This document shows positions 11,740 to 22,877 of a DNA stretch of 64,000 nt, piece after piece (within the stretch, counting starts at the first letter, position 1; each line of letters begins with the position of its first letter). Below the pieces are notes generated by a model. It was not told the DNA's origin. It was given only the letters and a program-made list of their open reading frames with translations, and ran no database searches. Source of the stretch: Lineolata rhizophorae (taxonomy: Eukaryota; Ascomycota; Dothideomycetes; Lineolatales; Lineolataceae); the NCBI GenBank assembly GCA_010093515.1, contig MU001683.1, positions 498,084-562,083 of the forward strand. The letters run 5' to 3'. The position numbers were made by a program, and so were the translations under genes.

Positions 11740-13777
11740 TCACCGCCCAACCAACACGCCCAACCTCCCCCTCGCGACCTCCTCCCTCCCTCTTTCCCCT
11801 TCCCTTTCCCCTCCATTCCCCTCCCTCACCCTCCTCCTACCAGCCATCTCCCCCAAAGCCACCACCCCCACCTGCTCCGCGGCCGGCGCCGGCTCCGCCT
11901 TGAACCGCGCCGCGTACTCCGCATCGAGTGTGCGGCCGCTCGCGGCCGGCGCCGATGTCGACGTCGCGACCGTGGCCGTGGCCGTAGCCGTGGCCGAGGA
12001 TGATGACGGCGACGCTGGGGCCGAAGAAGCATCGTCGACGAAGGACGACGGCGCCGTGGCGGTGCTAGGCGCCGCACGGCGCGGCACCAGCATGAAGGCC
12101 TCACCGCTGCTGGCGAGCGTCTGGTTCCGAGAATGCTGCTGCTGCTGCTCCTGGTGCGCGGGCGGCAGCGACGGCAGCGAGGGCGCGCCAACCCCGGCCG
12201 CAAACGGCGTCACCAGATCGATGCTCTTCGCGCCATGCTGATGATGGTGCCACCCGCCCCCCGTCGGCGCCGTCCTCGGCGGCAACCACCACCTCTTGGC
12301 GTAGCCACCGTACTGGACGCCCGGCGCCGACGCGAACAGCAACCCGGCCCCTTCACTAGCGCTCGCCGCGCTGCTCGCCGTGGCCGGTGTGTGCGCTAGC
12401 GACGGCGGGCCTGCTGCGGCGCCCGCGCCTACAAGTGCCTGGCTGTTTCCGGCCGCGAAGGCGGCGCTCGCGGACGCGAAGCGAGCGAGGCGGGGTCGCG
12501 CGGACGAGAGCTCGTGGGTCGAGGCCGAGGCGAGCGCTGTGCTGGACTGAAATTGGCGGAGATAGCGGGCGGCTTCGGATTCGCGGGTGAGGTCTGAGTC
12601 GTCGTCGTCATCATCGTTGTCGGAGAGGTCGGGGGAGGAGGCGGTGGTGGTGGAAGGGGAGTGGAGAGAGAAGCCGCGGCGATGATGATGATGCTGGGAA
12701 GGAGGGGCGGCGGTCGGGGAGCGCGGAGCAACGATGTCGCGGGTGGGAGGGAGGTGGATAGTGAGGTCCTCGAAGGAGAAGTGGTTGGACGGGAAGTAGG
12801 GGTTGTGGGGCGGAGAGTGATGGGGAGGGTAATGGTGGTAGTAAGGGTGGTGTGGTTCCGCAGGTGGCAATGAGTACGTCGACAGTGACTTGTTTTGGTC
12901 TTTGCGGCGGCAGCTGTGAGGTGGCGCAATGTTAGCGGGAGGCGTTATGAGGTTCGGAGTACTACGGGAGTTGCACGCGTGCAACGTTCTGTTTTTGGGA
13001 AGGCACAGGTCGCTGAAGTGGGCAATGGAATGCGGGGTTGCGGTGTACAAGGAGAGCAGGTAGTAGGAGTGACAGGGCCTAAACATGCGGGTATGCCGCC
13101 GTCGCAATTGACAGTTGGGCGGAAATTGTACGTACCCTTCTGAGCAATAGAGGATGGAATTGCTAGGCACTATGATTTGCTTCTCGCAAGTCGCGCTGAT
13201 TGGAAGGACAGGGTGAGTTAGCAATCATCTAGCGGTCAAGGGACAGAGAGAGAAGGGAGCGAGGTCGAGAGAACAAGCGGTAGAGTCACCAGCCAGAAGC
13301 CGAGATCGGCACCGCCGGCAATTGTATACAAATCGACGCAGTGCAAACAAATGGTCACTACCACTGATTCAATTGGAAGAGCGACAGGAATGAGAGAAGC
13401 AATTGACCCGCAGCGAAAGAAACCGTGGAAACAAGCGACAACCAAAAAGAAGAAAAGTCATACCAGAATTGTAAAAAGCTGGCCGCCATGGTCTCCTCGT
13501 CAGTGTCGTCCCGCTTAGGACTTGAGTTGCGCGACCGAGACTGGTGTTTATGGCTTTGTTGCTGCTGTTGCTGCTGTTGCTGCTGTTGCTGCTGCTGCTT
13601 CGCGGCTTTGGACGCGCGCTTCGCCAGAGCGGTGGAGGAATGGTGTCTAGCGACGCGGACATGGGCGGTGGGGCCCTTTTTGTTGCCGCTGCCGGACGGG
13701 GCGCGGTTATGATGGCGGCGGCGCTGGTGGTCCTGGTGGTCGTCGCCGCCGCCGGGTTGTTGGTGGTGCGACGCCAT
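11740..13777 (-). CDS. ECL1/2/3-type zinc-binding protein (life-span regulatory factor family)
   Basis: Three exons on the minus strand: 13777-13464, 13195-13136 and 12913-11740 (515 aa). Donors are GTATGA and GTACGT. The phases fit only if the 60-nt middle exon is included. This assembles the family's zinc site at residues 105-126: C105-ATC108 and YC122-SEGC126, followed by RRKD. The N-terminal 100 residues are basic and hold a 14-residue Gln run. The part after residue 130 is long, disordered, His/Pro/Ser-rich, with an acidic DNDDDDDD patch and Ala/Thr-rich stretches. Fission yeast Ecl1 proteins are tiny and extend chronological life span. The fungal family is generally annotated as life-span regulatory factors. 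A nuclear regulatory role is inferred. The ATG at 13777 is the first in the conserved frame. Confidence 0.87.
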
Positions 13778-14826
13778 TGGGAGCGAAGCGGGAAAGTACG
13801 GTGAGATATTAAGACGAGAAAACGTGCCGGGGAGGGGGGTGGAGGGGGGGGTTGCTGTTTATCCCGCGTCGGAATAAGGGTAGCAAATCCACCCAGACGG
13901 ACAAGCAACCTTAAACCGCCGACCCCTGGATTGGGTAGAGGCGTTTGGTTTTTTTTCTCGAAGTGTCGAATTGCTGCTGCTGCCCGGACGGAGTACTACG
14001 GCTTCGGTGGTGCGAGTCGCGTGCGTGCGTGCGTGAGTGCGCGCCGTGCGTCGTATGCGGCGTCGCTGCCCGCCTGTTCGGGTTCCTGCGCAGATCGCCC
14101 TCGAAACAAGCCCACTCGAGGCCCCCGGGGCCTGTCACTGCTTCTGTCCTAGGCAAGAAGGGCTAGCCGGGCCTGGCCCGGAAAGGGCTTTTGGGGCTGG
14201 GGTCGTCCTGGAATCCGGCAGCTGGATGGCCCTCGCACAAGGCGGGCAGCGTAACCGACGGACGTTTCTAGGTGGCTTGTAACTAGGAGTGACCCAGTAG
14301 CTGGGCCTGGGTCGCTGACAAGAGGTCGGTATGTAGGTATGTGTGAGATGCCAGCTGCAGCGGCGGCAGCAGCAACAGCAGCTGAGCCGAGCGCCAGTTG
14401 CAGCGCCAGACCAGCTAGCAGGCAGGCACACGCACGCAGTCGCAAATCGACCACAGAGAGTGAAGGGATGTCAGAGCGGGAAGAAAGATCAATCAAGTCG
14501 AGCCTGAGCCGGCAGCGGGTTGCGGCAGCCCGCTATCTAAAAAGAAGCGGTGACAAGTTTTCGAGACTCCCGAAAAGCCGCCGCAAGCCGCGACTGGCCA
14601 GACACGCCGGCAAGCGGACGCCCCAGTGTGGAGCAGCGATGAGTGAGAAGCCACACCTAAGACGCGCACACACCACTCGCGCAGGCGTCTCGATCGAACC
14701 CCGATCAGGTCCCAATTCAGTTCCTCCGTCTTCGCTCTCTTATTTCGTCGCGTCGAGCGCCTTATCGCGCGCACAGAGCAAACAAAATTTATGGTGTGCG
14801 TCCGTTATCTGTGTGCGTGTCTGCAT
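13778..14826. other. Upstream region of the ECL-type gene
   Basis: About 1 kb between the ATG of the ECL-type gene and the 3' end of the next minus-strand gene. Overlapping frames on both strands look compositional. Short CAG/CTG-type repeats occur at about 14350-14400. No RNA gene was recognised. Confidence 0.5.
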
Positions 14827-15870
14827 TTAGCCCCCGGCCACTCCGTTGACGCCCACCAGCCAGATGTCGCCCAGGGCCAGGTGCGGTGCCTCATTGGCTC
14901 CCCAAGTGCCACCCCGGCGCGCCGCAATCGGATCTGCGAACGGCGATGTCGCAGCGGGAGAGTCGCGCCGCCCGCCGCCACTGCGCCCAACCCACTCCGT
15001 ACCACCGCCACGACGGCGGACGGTGTAGCCGGGAGTGGACGGGGGCCCGTGGATACCTTTCGACGGGTGGCTTCCAATTGACAAGAAGAAGAAGCGAAAA
15101 GAAAGAGCTACAGCCACCGGAGGCACAACCAGGACGAACTGCCAGACAAAAATTTGCAGTGATGCAACCGAAGCCAAAGCCACTCGAGGCCAAGGCCACT
15201 CGTGGCCAAGCGTCCAGTCTAGCCTTAAGAAACTGGCTAACGAATGAAGAAAATCGTTCGAAACTCACTCTTTCTTTTCAGTGGGCCCCTTGGAGGCGCT
15301 CCCGTCCGCGGCCGCGGCTCTCTTGGCGGCAGAGCGGGCGCCGAACGGCGGAGGAGGGGCACCCAAGGCAAAATGAAGGGCACTTGTATCGACGTCTGGC
15401 GCCCGACGTCTCCAGGGAAAAGTTAAAGAAGAGCTTGTCCGAGTGCACAAAGGACGCAAAAGGCGCCGACGACGGCGAGGGCAGAGACCTTTTCTTCGTT
15501 TGGCTGCACCCGGCCCGCGCACGCAATGATGCGCGCTACCGTCCCGGATCGGGCTACTGCGCTAGGAGGACGGCCGAAGTGTGGCAGGTAGAGCAGTGAG
15601 GTAACCGTCTCACACGCCGCCCCGGTAGAGCGACAAGCCCGCGACCAGAAGAATAAGGGCTGCTAGTATGTGGTGTTGAGTGAACAAAGGCGGGGTAGCT
15701 GGTCTTTTAGTGCAAAGGATGATGACGACGAAGAAAAAGAAAAGCGAGGTTGGGGTGATGATGGCCGTATAGAGCCGGCAGCGGTAGGTGGCAGTGGCAG
15801 GCCGGCGCCCTTTTGACTCTTCCGGCACATCCAGGCCCTCTGGCGGAGAGGCTGGCGCGGCAGGAGTCAT
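14827..15870 (-). CDS. Possible unrecognised multi-pass membrane protein, four exons
   Basis: I do not recognise this gene, but four pieces join in phase: 15870-15614, 15561-15449, 15395-15269 and 15070-14827 (246 aa). Donors are GTGAGA, GTGCAC (weak) and GTGAGT. Acceptors are TAG, CAG and AAG. Introns are 52, 53 and 198 nt. The product begins MTPAAPASPPEGLDVPEESK and then shows hydrophobic segments at about residues 33-53 (LYTAIITPTSLFFFFVVIIL), 65-81 (HHILAALILLVAGLSLY) and 108-122 (ALAVVGAFCVLYV). The tail is soluble and Gly/Arg/Ser-rich (GYTVRRRGGGTEWVGRSGGG). The first segment lies in pyrimidine-rich DNA, which reads as Phe/Leu/Ser by chance, so exon 1 is the weakest part and the true start may differ. 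The last two exons are the best supported. Confidence 0.45.
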
Positions 15871-17782
15871 AAAAATATGGGAAAGCGTGGAGCAAGCAGC
15901 TGCCGCCGTGGCCGCCGCCGGCGCCGCGGCGAGGATATCGTCGTCGAGCAAAACCCAAGCACAGACGACGCAGCCATGAAAGCGCCTCATCCATCCATTG
16001 AACGGCGTGGGCGAACCGGGGCAGGAAACCCCCACTCGAACCGCATATTTCACCAGCGAACTAGCCGACTCATGCTTCTCCCGAGCCACGACACACCAGC
16101 CCGGGGCTCTTGTGCCGCCACCATCAACCGTGCGATGGCCTTGACTGCGGTAAGGCTGGCCCGCGCCCGCGACCGACTCGAGTCCGACCGAGGGGCGCAG
16201 TCTGGACCCTTTCTCACGCCCCGCCACACTATTCCGCATTGGACCGCGGAGCGAGCTGCAGCACTGCTTTCTCCCCAAGAGGGCCCCTGTCGGGGCCCAG
16301 CGTAGGTATGTACATAGTGTACGTGATAGCACGGTGGGGGGACTGCGCGCGCGTCGAGCCCACATTCGAGAACAATGGACCCCGTCGTCGTCAGTCGTCG
16401 ACACGTTCGCTCGTGGCCCACTCGCTCATTGCACGCCCCTTCTCCCCCCCTCTTCCCCTTGCCCGGGCCATGGAGGTCCTGAATCGGCACACACGCATAT
16501 TGGCCGCGAAACTCCGGCGTGGGGGAATCAATGGCTGATGCGGGACTCTAAAAGAGCAAGGGTTGCCACAGGATCCACCCACATGTCTTTGCGTGCGCCG
16601 TAGAACCGTTACCGAGTACGGAGTACCTGCCTGACCTTCAGGAACCGGGGCGCCAAATGCGTCTCCGTTTCACTAGGTGAAGAGTTTCTTTCTGTTTCTT
16701 TTCTTCAATTTACTTTCTCCTTAGTCTTTTATGCATTTCGGTGGCTTGTCCTGTCCCTCCGAGACGCACGGAGAGTGGGAAGGCCGTGCGTGCGTGTGTG
16801 CGTGTGTCCCTTAGGCCCATTGACGGCTTACATACTTATGTATGCCCCGCAAAATTCTTGTGTTCCGTGGTTCTAGAATCGTTCAATCACCTCAGGTGGA
16901 CTCTGTTGCCGTTTCGCGTTTATGCCTTTGTGGATCAGAGGGGCGCGTTTCGTGTGGTAAGGACGTACGTAGGTACATACCTTAGTGGCACGGCGCCATT
17001 GCCCTCGAGATTGCGCCATCGAGCCACGACAGGCTGCAGCCCCCGTCGACGTTTGTGTGGGGAATGGCGCGCCAAACAAGGGGTTGGAGGTCACTATGGT
17101 ACACACACCGTTCGGTTGCTTACCCTCTCTTTACCTTGATGACACCCTAAAGACACGGAAACTATTGTAAGGCTCACTGACAGGCAGAAAAGACTCTCGG
17201 TCATCGAGTGGCAGACGTGTCAATGTATAGGCTATCTTGCGCAATGATCACGCACTTCGCCGTAAAGCGTTGCCAAGAGATATCCCATCCGGCAAAATTA
17301 TTGCAGCCGCTAGGGTGGCTAGAGTGTTAGTGTGAGAACTGCATGTGAACCGTCAGCGTTTTTGACTGGTTCGTCAAAGCTGAGTTAGTAGAAAGGTACT
17401 CAGCTGGCCAAGCTTACGCTAGGTAGCCTTGTCCTTCGTACTCAACCAATCCGCTGCGGCGGGAGCTAGCCCGAGTTGGTACTTGCGTCGAATGGACTCG
17501 GCGGCCGTGAGCTTATTGCCGAAAGATGTGATCGAATCGCCGCGACGAACTGAAACACGCATCTCGGCGGTATAGGTCAACGCGTCGGGGAATATCTGGC
17601 GCCGCGTCACGTAATGCAGGGCTAGAAAATTTCGATGAGAAGGTTTACCGGTGGCTACTGCACATGCTTGCTTTGCATCTTGGCTATGCCCTGCCTTTGT
17701 CACTGTCTGATCGGTTTATTCTTGCACGATCACACCAACGATCACAGATCCCGGTGACGACGACCCTTCAGCTTTGGACCTA
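15871..17782. other. 1.9-kb intergenic region
   Basis: Gene-poor region with short compositional frames. TACATA/TACGTA words occur near 16300-16320 and 16970-16985. An exon-like fragment at 17419-17703 on the minus strand is listed separately. Confidence 0.5.
17419..17703 (-). other. Exon-like orphan reading frame
   Basis: An open frame with good codon bias follows an acceptor-like TTTTCTAG at about 17627. It reads through segments such as TRRQIFPDALTYTAEMRVSV and AESIRRKYQLGLAP to a stop at 17419. It has no in-frame ATG near its 5' end, and no upstream exon could be joined to it. It lies just downstream of EFM3 on the same strand but is not needed for that protein. It may be a terminal exon of a small gene, an alternative 3' exon, or a gene remnant. 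Confidence 0.3.
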
Positions 17783-19548
17783 TCACGTCTCGGACGTTCC
17801 TCCGTCACGACCGACAATCTCGGTGATCCGAATCGGCGTCCCTGTAGAGTAGAATGGCCCACCGCGCCGGTTCGACGCCGGCACCGGATCGAATGGGATA
17901 TCGATCAGCACGAGGCCATTGTGCTCTGAGACAAACGTCAACCATAAATGCACTCGGTGGAGCATTTCGTCAGCAAGTCCAACAAATTTTACTTTTTTAC
18001 GCGAGTACAAAATCCAATAAGAGTAGATAGAGACAGCGTGTAGCAAAAATAGAAAATAGATCCCGTGGTTCCTATGGCCTTAAGGCCACGACGGCGCCGA
18101 ATTTGCAGAAAACGGGCACGGTAAGAGGTTGAGATAAAGGGCAAGACGGGCCAAGGGAGCTCCACCGATATAAGCGTAGAGTCACGGTGAGTGATGACGA
18201 GGTACGTATGACAACAGTGGAAAGCCGGGGGAAGAAGGGACTTACCACACGCGCGCTCAAAGGTAGCGAAGGTCGTCTGGTTGCGGATCGTAGCGGCTAG
18301 CAGGACGACTAATGGCGAGCTCTCGGGCCGGCTACGGTGGCGGAGCTCTACCAATGTTGCCACTAAAGCGGGTATAACGGCGGTATCATAGGTCTAAGGC
18401 TATGTTTTTGCGCGGAGCGGCGCGAAATAATGAGTACGAAAGCATACGAGTACCTATGTGATATTTTCGGAGCGGCGGCATATACCTAGGAACTGACAAG
18501 GGGAATGAACCATGGATAGAAAACCGTGATTGCGGAGCTGAACAAAGACTTTTCGCCGAAGGGAAGGGGCAAGGTGCTTACGACGTCTGCACCAAGGACT
18601 AGGTCGAAGGGGGCCCTATCCTCGTCGTCCAAGATAGCGTTTCCTAAAAGCGTCCGTCCCCATTTCAGAACGTTCGCTTCCATTTTCTGGCCTTCCCCTG
18701 GTCCTTCTCCCCCAGCTAGCTCGTTAACGAAGGCATTCGTTCCCAGCCCCTCTACCACACCCGCATCCCCATCCGTAGCCACCACGCTCGCCGTGCCGAG
18801 GTATTTAGCGCACAGAACAGAAACCAGACCAGTTCCAGCCCCGAGCTCAAGCATGCGCTTCGCTCCGACGTAGCGGCGGCCTTTAGGGGTGGTGGCAAGA
18901 AAGGTGGCCAGGTGCAGCGCCGCTTCCCAGGTGCGCAGCCCGGTCGTGCCCGAAGACGAAATTAGCGAAGGAGATTCAAGGAGGGTTATACTGAACTCGC
19001 AGCCCCCAGGGTCTTCCTCTTGGCGGCCTTCCGGTTGCCGTGTAAGGTCCCAGGAGTAAGTCACGTAGGATTTTCGCTGGGCAGAGACGACTTCTGATGG
19101 AAGGTTGGCGGCTAGAAGAGAGCAGAGTGCGCACGTGAGATCATCAGAGAGTTCCTGTACGTGTCGAAGGCATCTCATCAGCAATGAGACCTTTCCAAGA
19201 GCTTTTCGCTCTTGCTTTCCAACCATGCCTTGCTCGACTTCACCGCCTAGGGGGTGACCAGCATGGAGAAGTAAGTGAGTTGGTTGCAGATGGCAAACTA
19301 GGCGGTCATACATCCTCGTCGGGATCTTCTATGCCCGCTTCCAATTTAGAGACTAGCAGTTTGAGAACGCGGAGCTGATATCGCTGCGGCGGAGGATAGT
19401 TCAAAACTTCAGAGTCGAAGAGATTGTGGAATAGCCACGTTTGCACGTGCGGCTGCTTCAGCACTTGGGAATCGGGCCATTGTAGTTGCGCCACAGGGAG
19501 CAGCTGAAAATATTGCTTGCGAAGGAAACGGAGTGACTCGAGTGTCAT
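17783..19548 (-). CDS. efm3: eEF2 protein-lysine methyltransferase (EFM3/FAM86 family)
   Basis: Four exons: 19548-19312, 19154-18582, 18393-18246 and 17925-17783 (366 aa, near the roughly 340-370 aa usual for the family). Phases close at every junction, and exons 2 and 3 together rebuild the diagnostic ADVTYD motif. Visible features are an N-terminal FAM86 helical region (residues 1-79), the SYVTYSW segment, GTTGLRTWEAALHLATFL, the SAM-binding LELGAGTGLVSVLCA, a DGDAG acidic loop, ADVTYD, ATIRNQTTFATFERAC and the C-terminal GPFYSTGTPIRI. Yeast Efm3 methylates a lysine of elongation factor eEF2 in the cytosol (human EEF2KMT is the counterpart). The third exon-intron junction (GTAAGT) and the first intron (157 nt, ending TACAG) were chosen by conservation. 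It diverges from the ribosomal protein eS24 gene across 481 bp. Confidence 0.92.
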
Positions 19549-20029
19549 GTTAGCAACCCTCCAGGTAAATACCAACATGGAATTGTCGGGTTGCGACCCG
19601 GATCGTGACGTAGAGGCAGAAGTTTGTCGCGCATGTCGGCTACATACGAAGCCAAACACGCTAGGCGAAGGCGCTCCAACACTGGCGGCCCTGATTGGCC
19701 GTATAGGCGAGGCGCCCGTGCGAAGTAGCGAGGTCTCCCGCACACAACCCGCCCCAATTGCAGCCCGCCCGCCAAAAGCGTCTTCGCTCGCCGACCTCAA
19801 CCCGCATCCCGCCCTCTTTCCCATCGACGACAAGCCCGGCACCCCATCGCGGTAACCCACGCGCCCTTTGGTGTCGCGAATTCTTTCTGTACGTGATAAG
19901 ACACCGCCTACGAATTCGGAGGGCACGGGCAGAGCGCGAGCAGTGAACGGCTAACGAGATGGATTTCCCGCCTTTGCGTAACAGTTCTTTCCCGCACATC
20001 GTCGTCCTCCTCCATCGGCAAACGCCAAT
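19549..20029. promoter_or_regulatory. Shared promoter region of EFM3 and eS24
   Basis: 481 bp lie between two divergent start codons, one for an elongation-factor methyltransferase and one for a ribosomal protein. The eS24 side has the pyrimidine-rich leader usual for ribosomal protein genes (TTCTTTCCCGCAC and CGTCGTCCTCCTCC just before the ATG). No TATA box was seen. Shared control is inference. Confidence 0.5.
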
Positions 20030-20875
20030 ATGGCGGACGCGCCTATCCTCCGGACCCGGAAGTTCATCCGGAACCCGCTGCTCGCGCGGCGACAGATGGT
20101 CGTGTAAGCCAGCCCTACCCGTCTACAAAACGGTCTCCGCCACATGCCCGCGGGCATACATCGTTACAAGAAGACTCTTCCGACGAAATCTTCCCTCGCC
20201 CTCCGGCAGCCTCATTTCATACGCCTTAAGCAAGGCAAGCAGCCTTACAATGGCAGAACCGCGCGCTGATCAGTCTCTCTTTCTCCCGTTCCCGTAGTGA
20301 CGTGCTCCACCCGAACCGGCCCAACGTGTCCAAGGACGAGCTACGCGGCGCCCTCGCCAAGGAGTACAAGGTGGACAAGGACCAGATCATGGTGTTCGGC
20401 TTCCGGACGCACTACGGCGGCGGCAAGAGCACCGGCTTCGGCCTCATCTACGACAACAACGAGGCCATGAAGAAGTTCGAGCCCCAGTACCGCCTCGTGC
20501 GCGTCGGCATGGCCACCAAGGTCGAGAAGGCGAGCAGGCAGCAGCGTACGTGCTCTCCCCTTCTTTCCCTGCCCTACTGCTGCCGTGTTGCCCCTTTGCC
20601 TGGATTGATGGGAGAATACGGGATCGTTTCGCGTGAGGCGATAAAGGGCGGGTTCTTGTTCCTAGGCCCGAAATGGCATGCATTGTTCTATTGGAAGGAA
20701 GAGCAGAGCTATATTAGACTCTCCTTTCAACGCCTTCGGAATACTTTGGCCCCTCGATCCACATCTCTTATGCTAACCCACGCTTTTCCGGCGAACAGGC
20801 AAGCAGCGCAAGAACCGCGCCAAGAAGTTCCGGGGTACAGCCAAGAGCAAGGGCGCCAAGAAGGACAAGAAATAA
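20030..20875 (+). CDS. rps24: 40S ribosomal protein eS24
   Basis: Three exons: 20030-20103, 20298-20545 and 20799-20875 (132 aa, the usual length). The first intron (194 nt) has donor GTAAGC. The second (253 nt) has donor GTACGT and an ideal TGCTAAC branch site. The product starts [20 protein letters not shown] and carries the conserved block [20 protein letters not shown], then [20 protein letters not shown], and ends with the basic [18 protein letters not shown] tail. It is a structural component of the small ribosomal subunit in the cytosol. Two introns near the start and end of a highly expressed ribosomal gene are normal in these fungi. The ATG at 20030 begins the conserved N-terminus, so the start is firm. 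Confidence 0.97.
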
Positions 20876-22877
20876 ACGGTACAGAAGGCGGTCGTGGGTG
20901 TGGCGGCGGCGGTCAGAGAAAGTTTGTGGAGAGAGGGCACGGCCCAGGCAGAGGGGAAGGGTATTGGTGGCAGTGGTGTGCCTGTGCCTGGCAAATCTTT
21001 GCATCGTGTACATGGTATGGCTCTCCTGGTCCGTAGGCGGAAAACGTCAACGACAAACAGCAAATGGGAAATATGTGCGGCATCAGGGTTTTTGCCTGGG
21101 CTCGGGTGTGCGTGAAATAGGTCTAGCTGGCTTATTGGGAGCAATGAGAAGTGGTGATGGTGCGAGGAGGGATCTGGCTGGCGTTTAGACGCGAGAGCGC
21201 ATTAGCATTTCATACATGCCCCCATTTTCCCTAATTTTTGGTTACGTGAGAGATTTTTGCGGATAGGCTACGTCGATGTTGTGACTGGGCGAGGATTTGC
21301 CTATTTAGCCAGGGGAGGAACAAGAAACATACCGTTGCTTAGATGGAGTGCAAACCGAGTTCACTACTATTAACTTTACAGCCATGCTTCTTGAGTCAGG
21401 CCCGGTCCTGAACCCGAAATCAGTCGTACACGCCTCACTCTTACCGATCACGCATCACAGAACCACAAAGTACAGAATGGCAAACATTTCCTATTCTACT
21501 GCAAACCAGGCCCCATCCAGCCCAGACAAAGATCCCACGCCACACACAGCATGCCGCCATCTTTTCAGCCGGGGCAGGGACACTCAGCCCAGCCAGCTAA
21601 GTCGAAGCCGCACAGAACCCAACAGCCCCATATTTTTCTTTCCTACGGTTGCTCATATACCATTCGGCAAGTGCCTGCCGCTTGGCCAACCGTCCTAACA
21701 GGAAAACCCGAATCGTCCGTGTTCCTCTTCCCAGCACGGGAGACAAGACGCGCGACCGCCCCAACCACCACCCACCACCCACCCATCCACCCAACCCCAA
21801 CAGAAAAGAGCAAAGGATAGAGCGAGCGGCCCACGTTTACGCCGCCAAAAGGATACAGAAGCTCTCCGAGCCGGTCGAGCCGCCAAGGAGACACGTGCCG
21901 TTGGTAGGGAAAAAAAAAAGGAAAAGGGGGCACACATCCCGGCCAGACAATTGTGGAGAGACAGGAAAAAAGGAGCAAGGAGACACAGACAAGGGGAAAA
22001 AAAAGGGACAGATGAAACTTTACAAAGCAGACATAAAGTAAGAAAACGGCAGGAAGACATGAACTATGAGACAAAGAGAGCTGATTGTTTCTTTTTTTGA
22101 CTGAGTGCGCGCGCACGTACACACGTATACACACAAAGGGCCACAAAGCTGCAAAAGCGCACCAGGAAAAAAAAAAAAAAGCAAAGACAAGTAAAAGGTT
22201 CATAGGTCGTGTCGTTAAGAACGCCGATGACAAGAAGTAACAAGAAGGCAAAAGCGCAAGCAAGAATGATGCTATAAACGTTGAGGTAAGGACGTCTTTA
22301 TGCTTTGCCGCTTTCAGGCTCTAATGTATCGCCCGTTGTCTGTCTGCTCTCAGAAAGTTCTTTCGTCTCACACCTTCCATCCTGCGTGTATATGTGTATG
22401 CCCTCGGCTGCTTTCGCCTTCTAGTTCCGAAGAACGAGAGGACAAATCAAGGTAGCGAGCGTATGAGCGGTGAACGAGCGACCTCGTTGGCCTGGACCAA
22501 CATCCTCAACAAAATGCTACAAGACAAGAAAGCTCCGGTACGAAAAACGCCGGGTGGATGAATGGTTTTGCCACATCAAACACGACTAGCAACAGAAAAA
22601 AGGCCAAAAGAGCAAGAGGAACAAAAAATGAAAGTGGTCATGACAAGGTGTAGCAATGAACAAGAGAGCAGAGTAGCGCAGAGCAACAAACCCAGACAAG
22701 CACAACGCAGCAACAAACGCCGCACATATCCCTGACAACGCACCAGTGCCAGCCTGATGCGTCGACAACCAAAGTAAAAGGCCCATAAGACAAGAAGTAA
22801 GAGACAGTCGCGCGCTCGATCGAGGAAACGAGTTCAGACGACAAACTAACCCCGCGCCGCCGCGGCAGGACTCGCCC
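20876..22877. other. 2-kb convergent intergenic region
   Basis: Lies between the 3' ends of eS24 (+) and the Puf gene (-). From about 21.7 to 22.9 kb the plus strand is markedly A/G-rich with several A-runs (for example near 21910 and 22170), so transcripts from the minus strand would carry a long U-rich 3' UTR. This is common for Puf-family mRNAs. No gene was recognised. Confidence 0.5.

Noticed and set aside
13540-13620. Poly-Leu/poly-Cys frames on the plus strand
   Set aside because: They are the reverse reading of the CAG run that encodes the Gln tract of the ECL-type protein.
14886-15599. 237-aa plus-strand frame
   Set aside because: Opposite to the minus-strand exons that join by splice logic. 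Its residues are mostly Arg/Pro/Ala without a domain.
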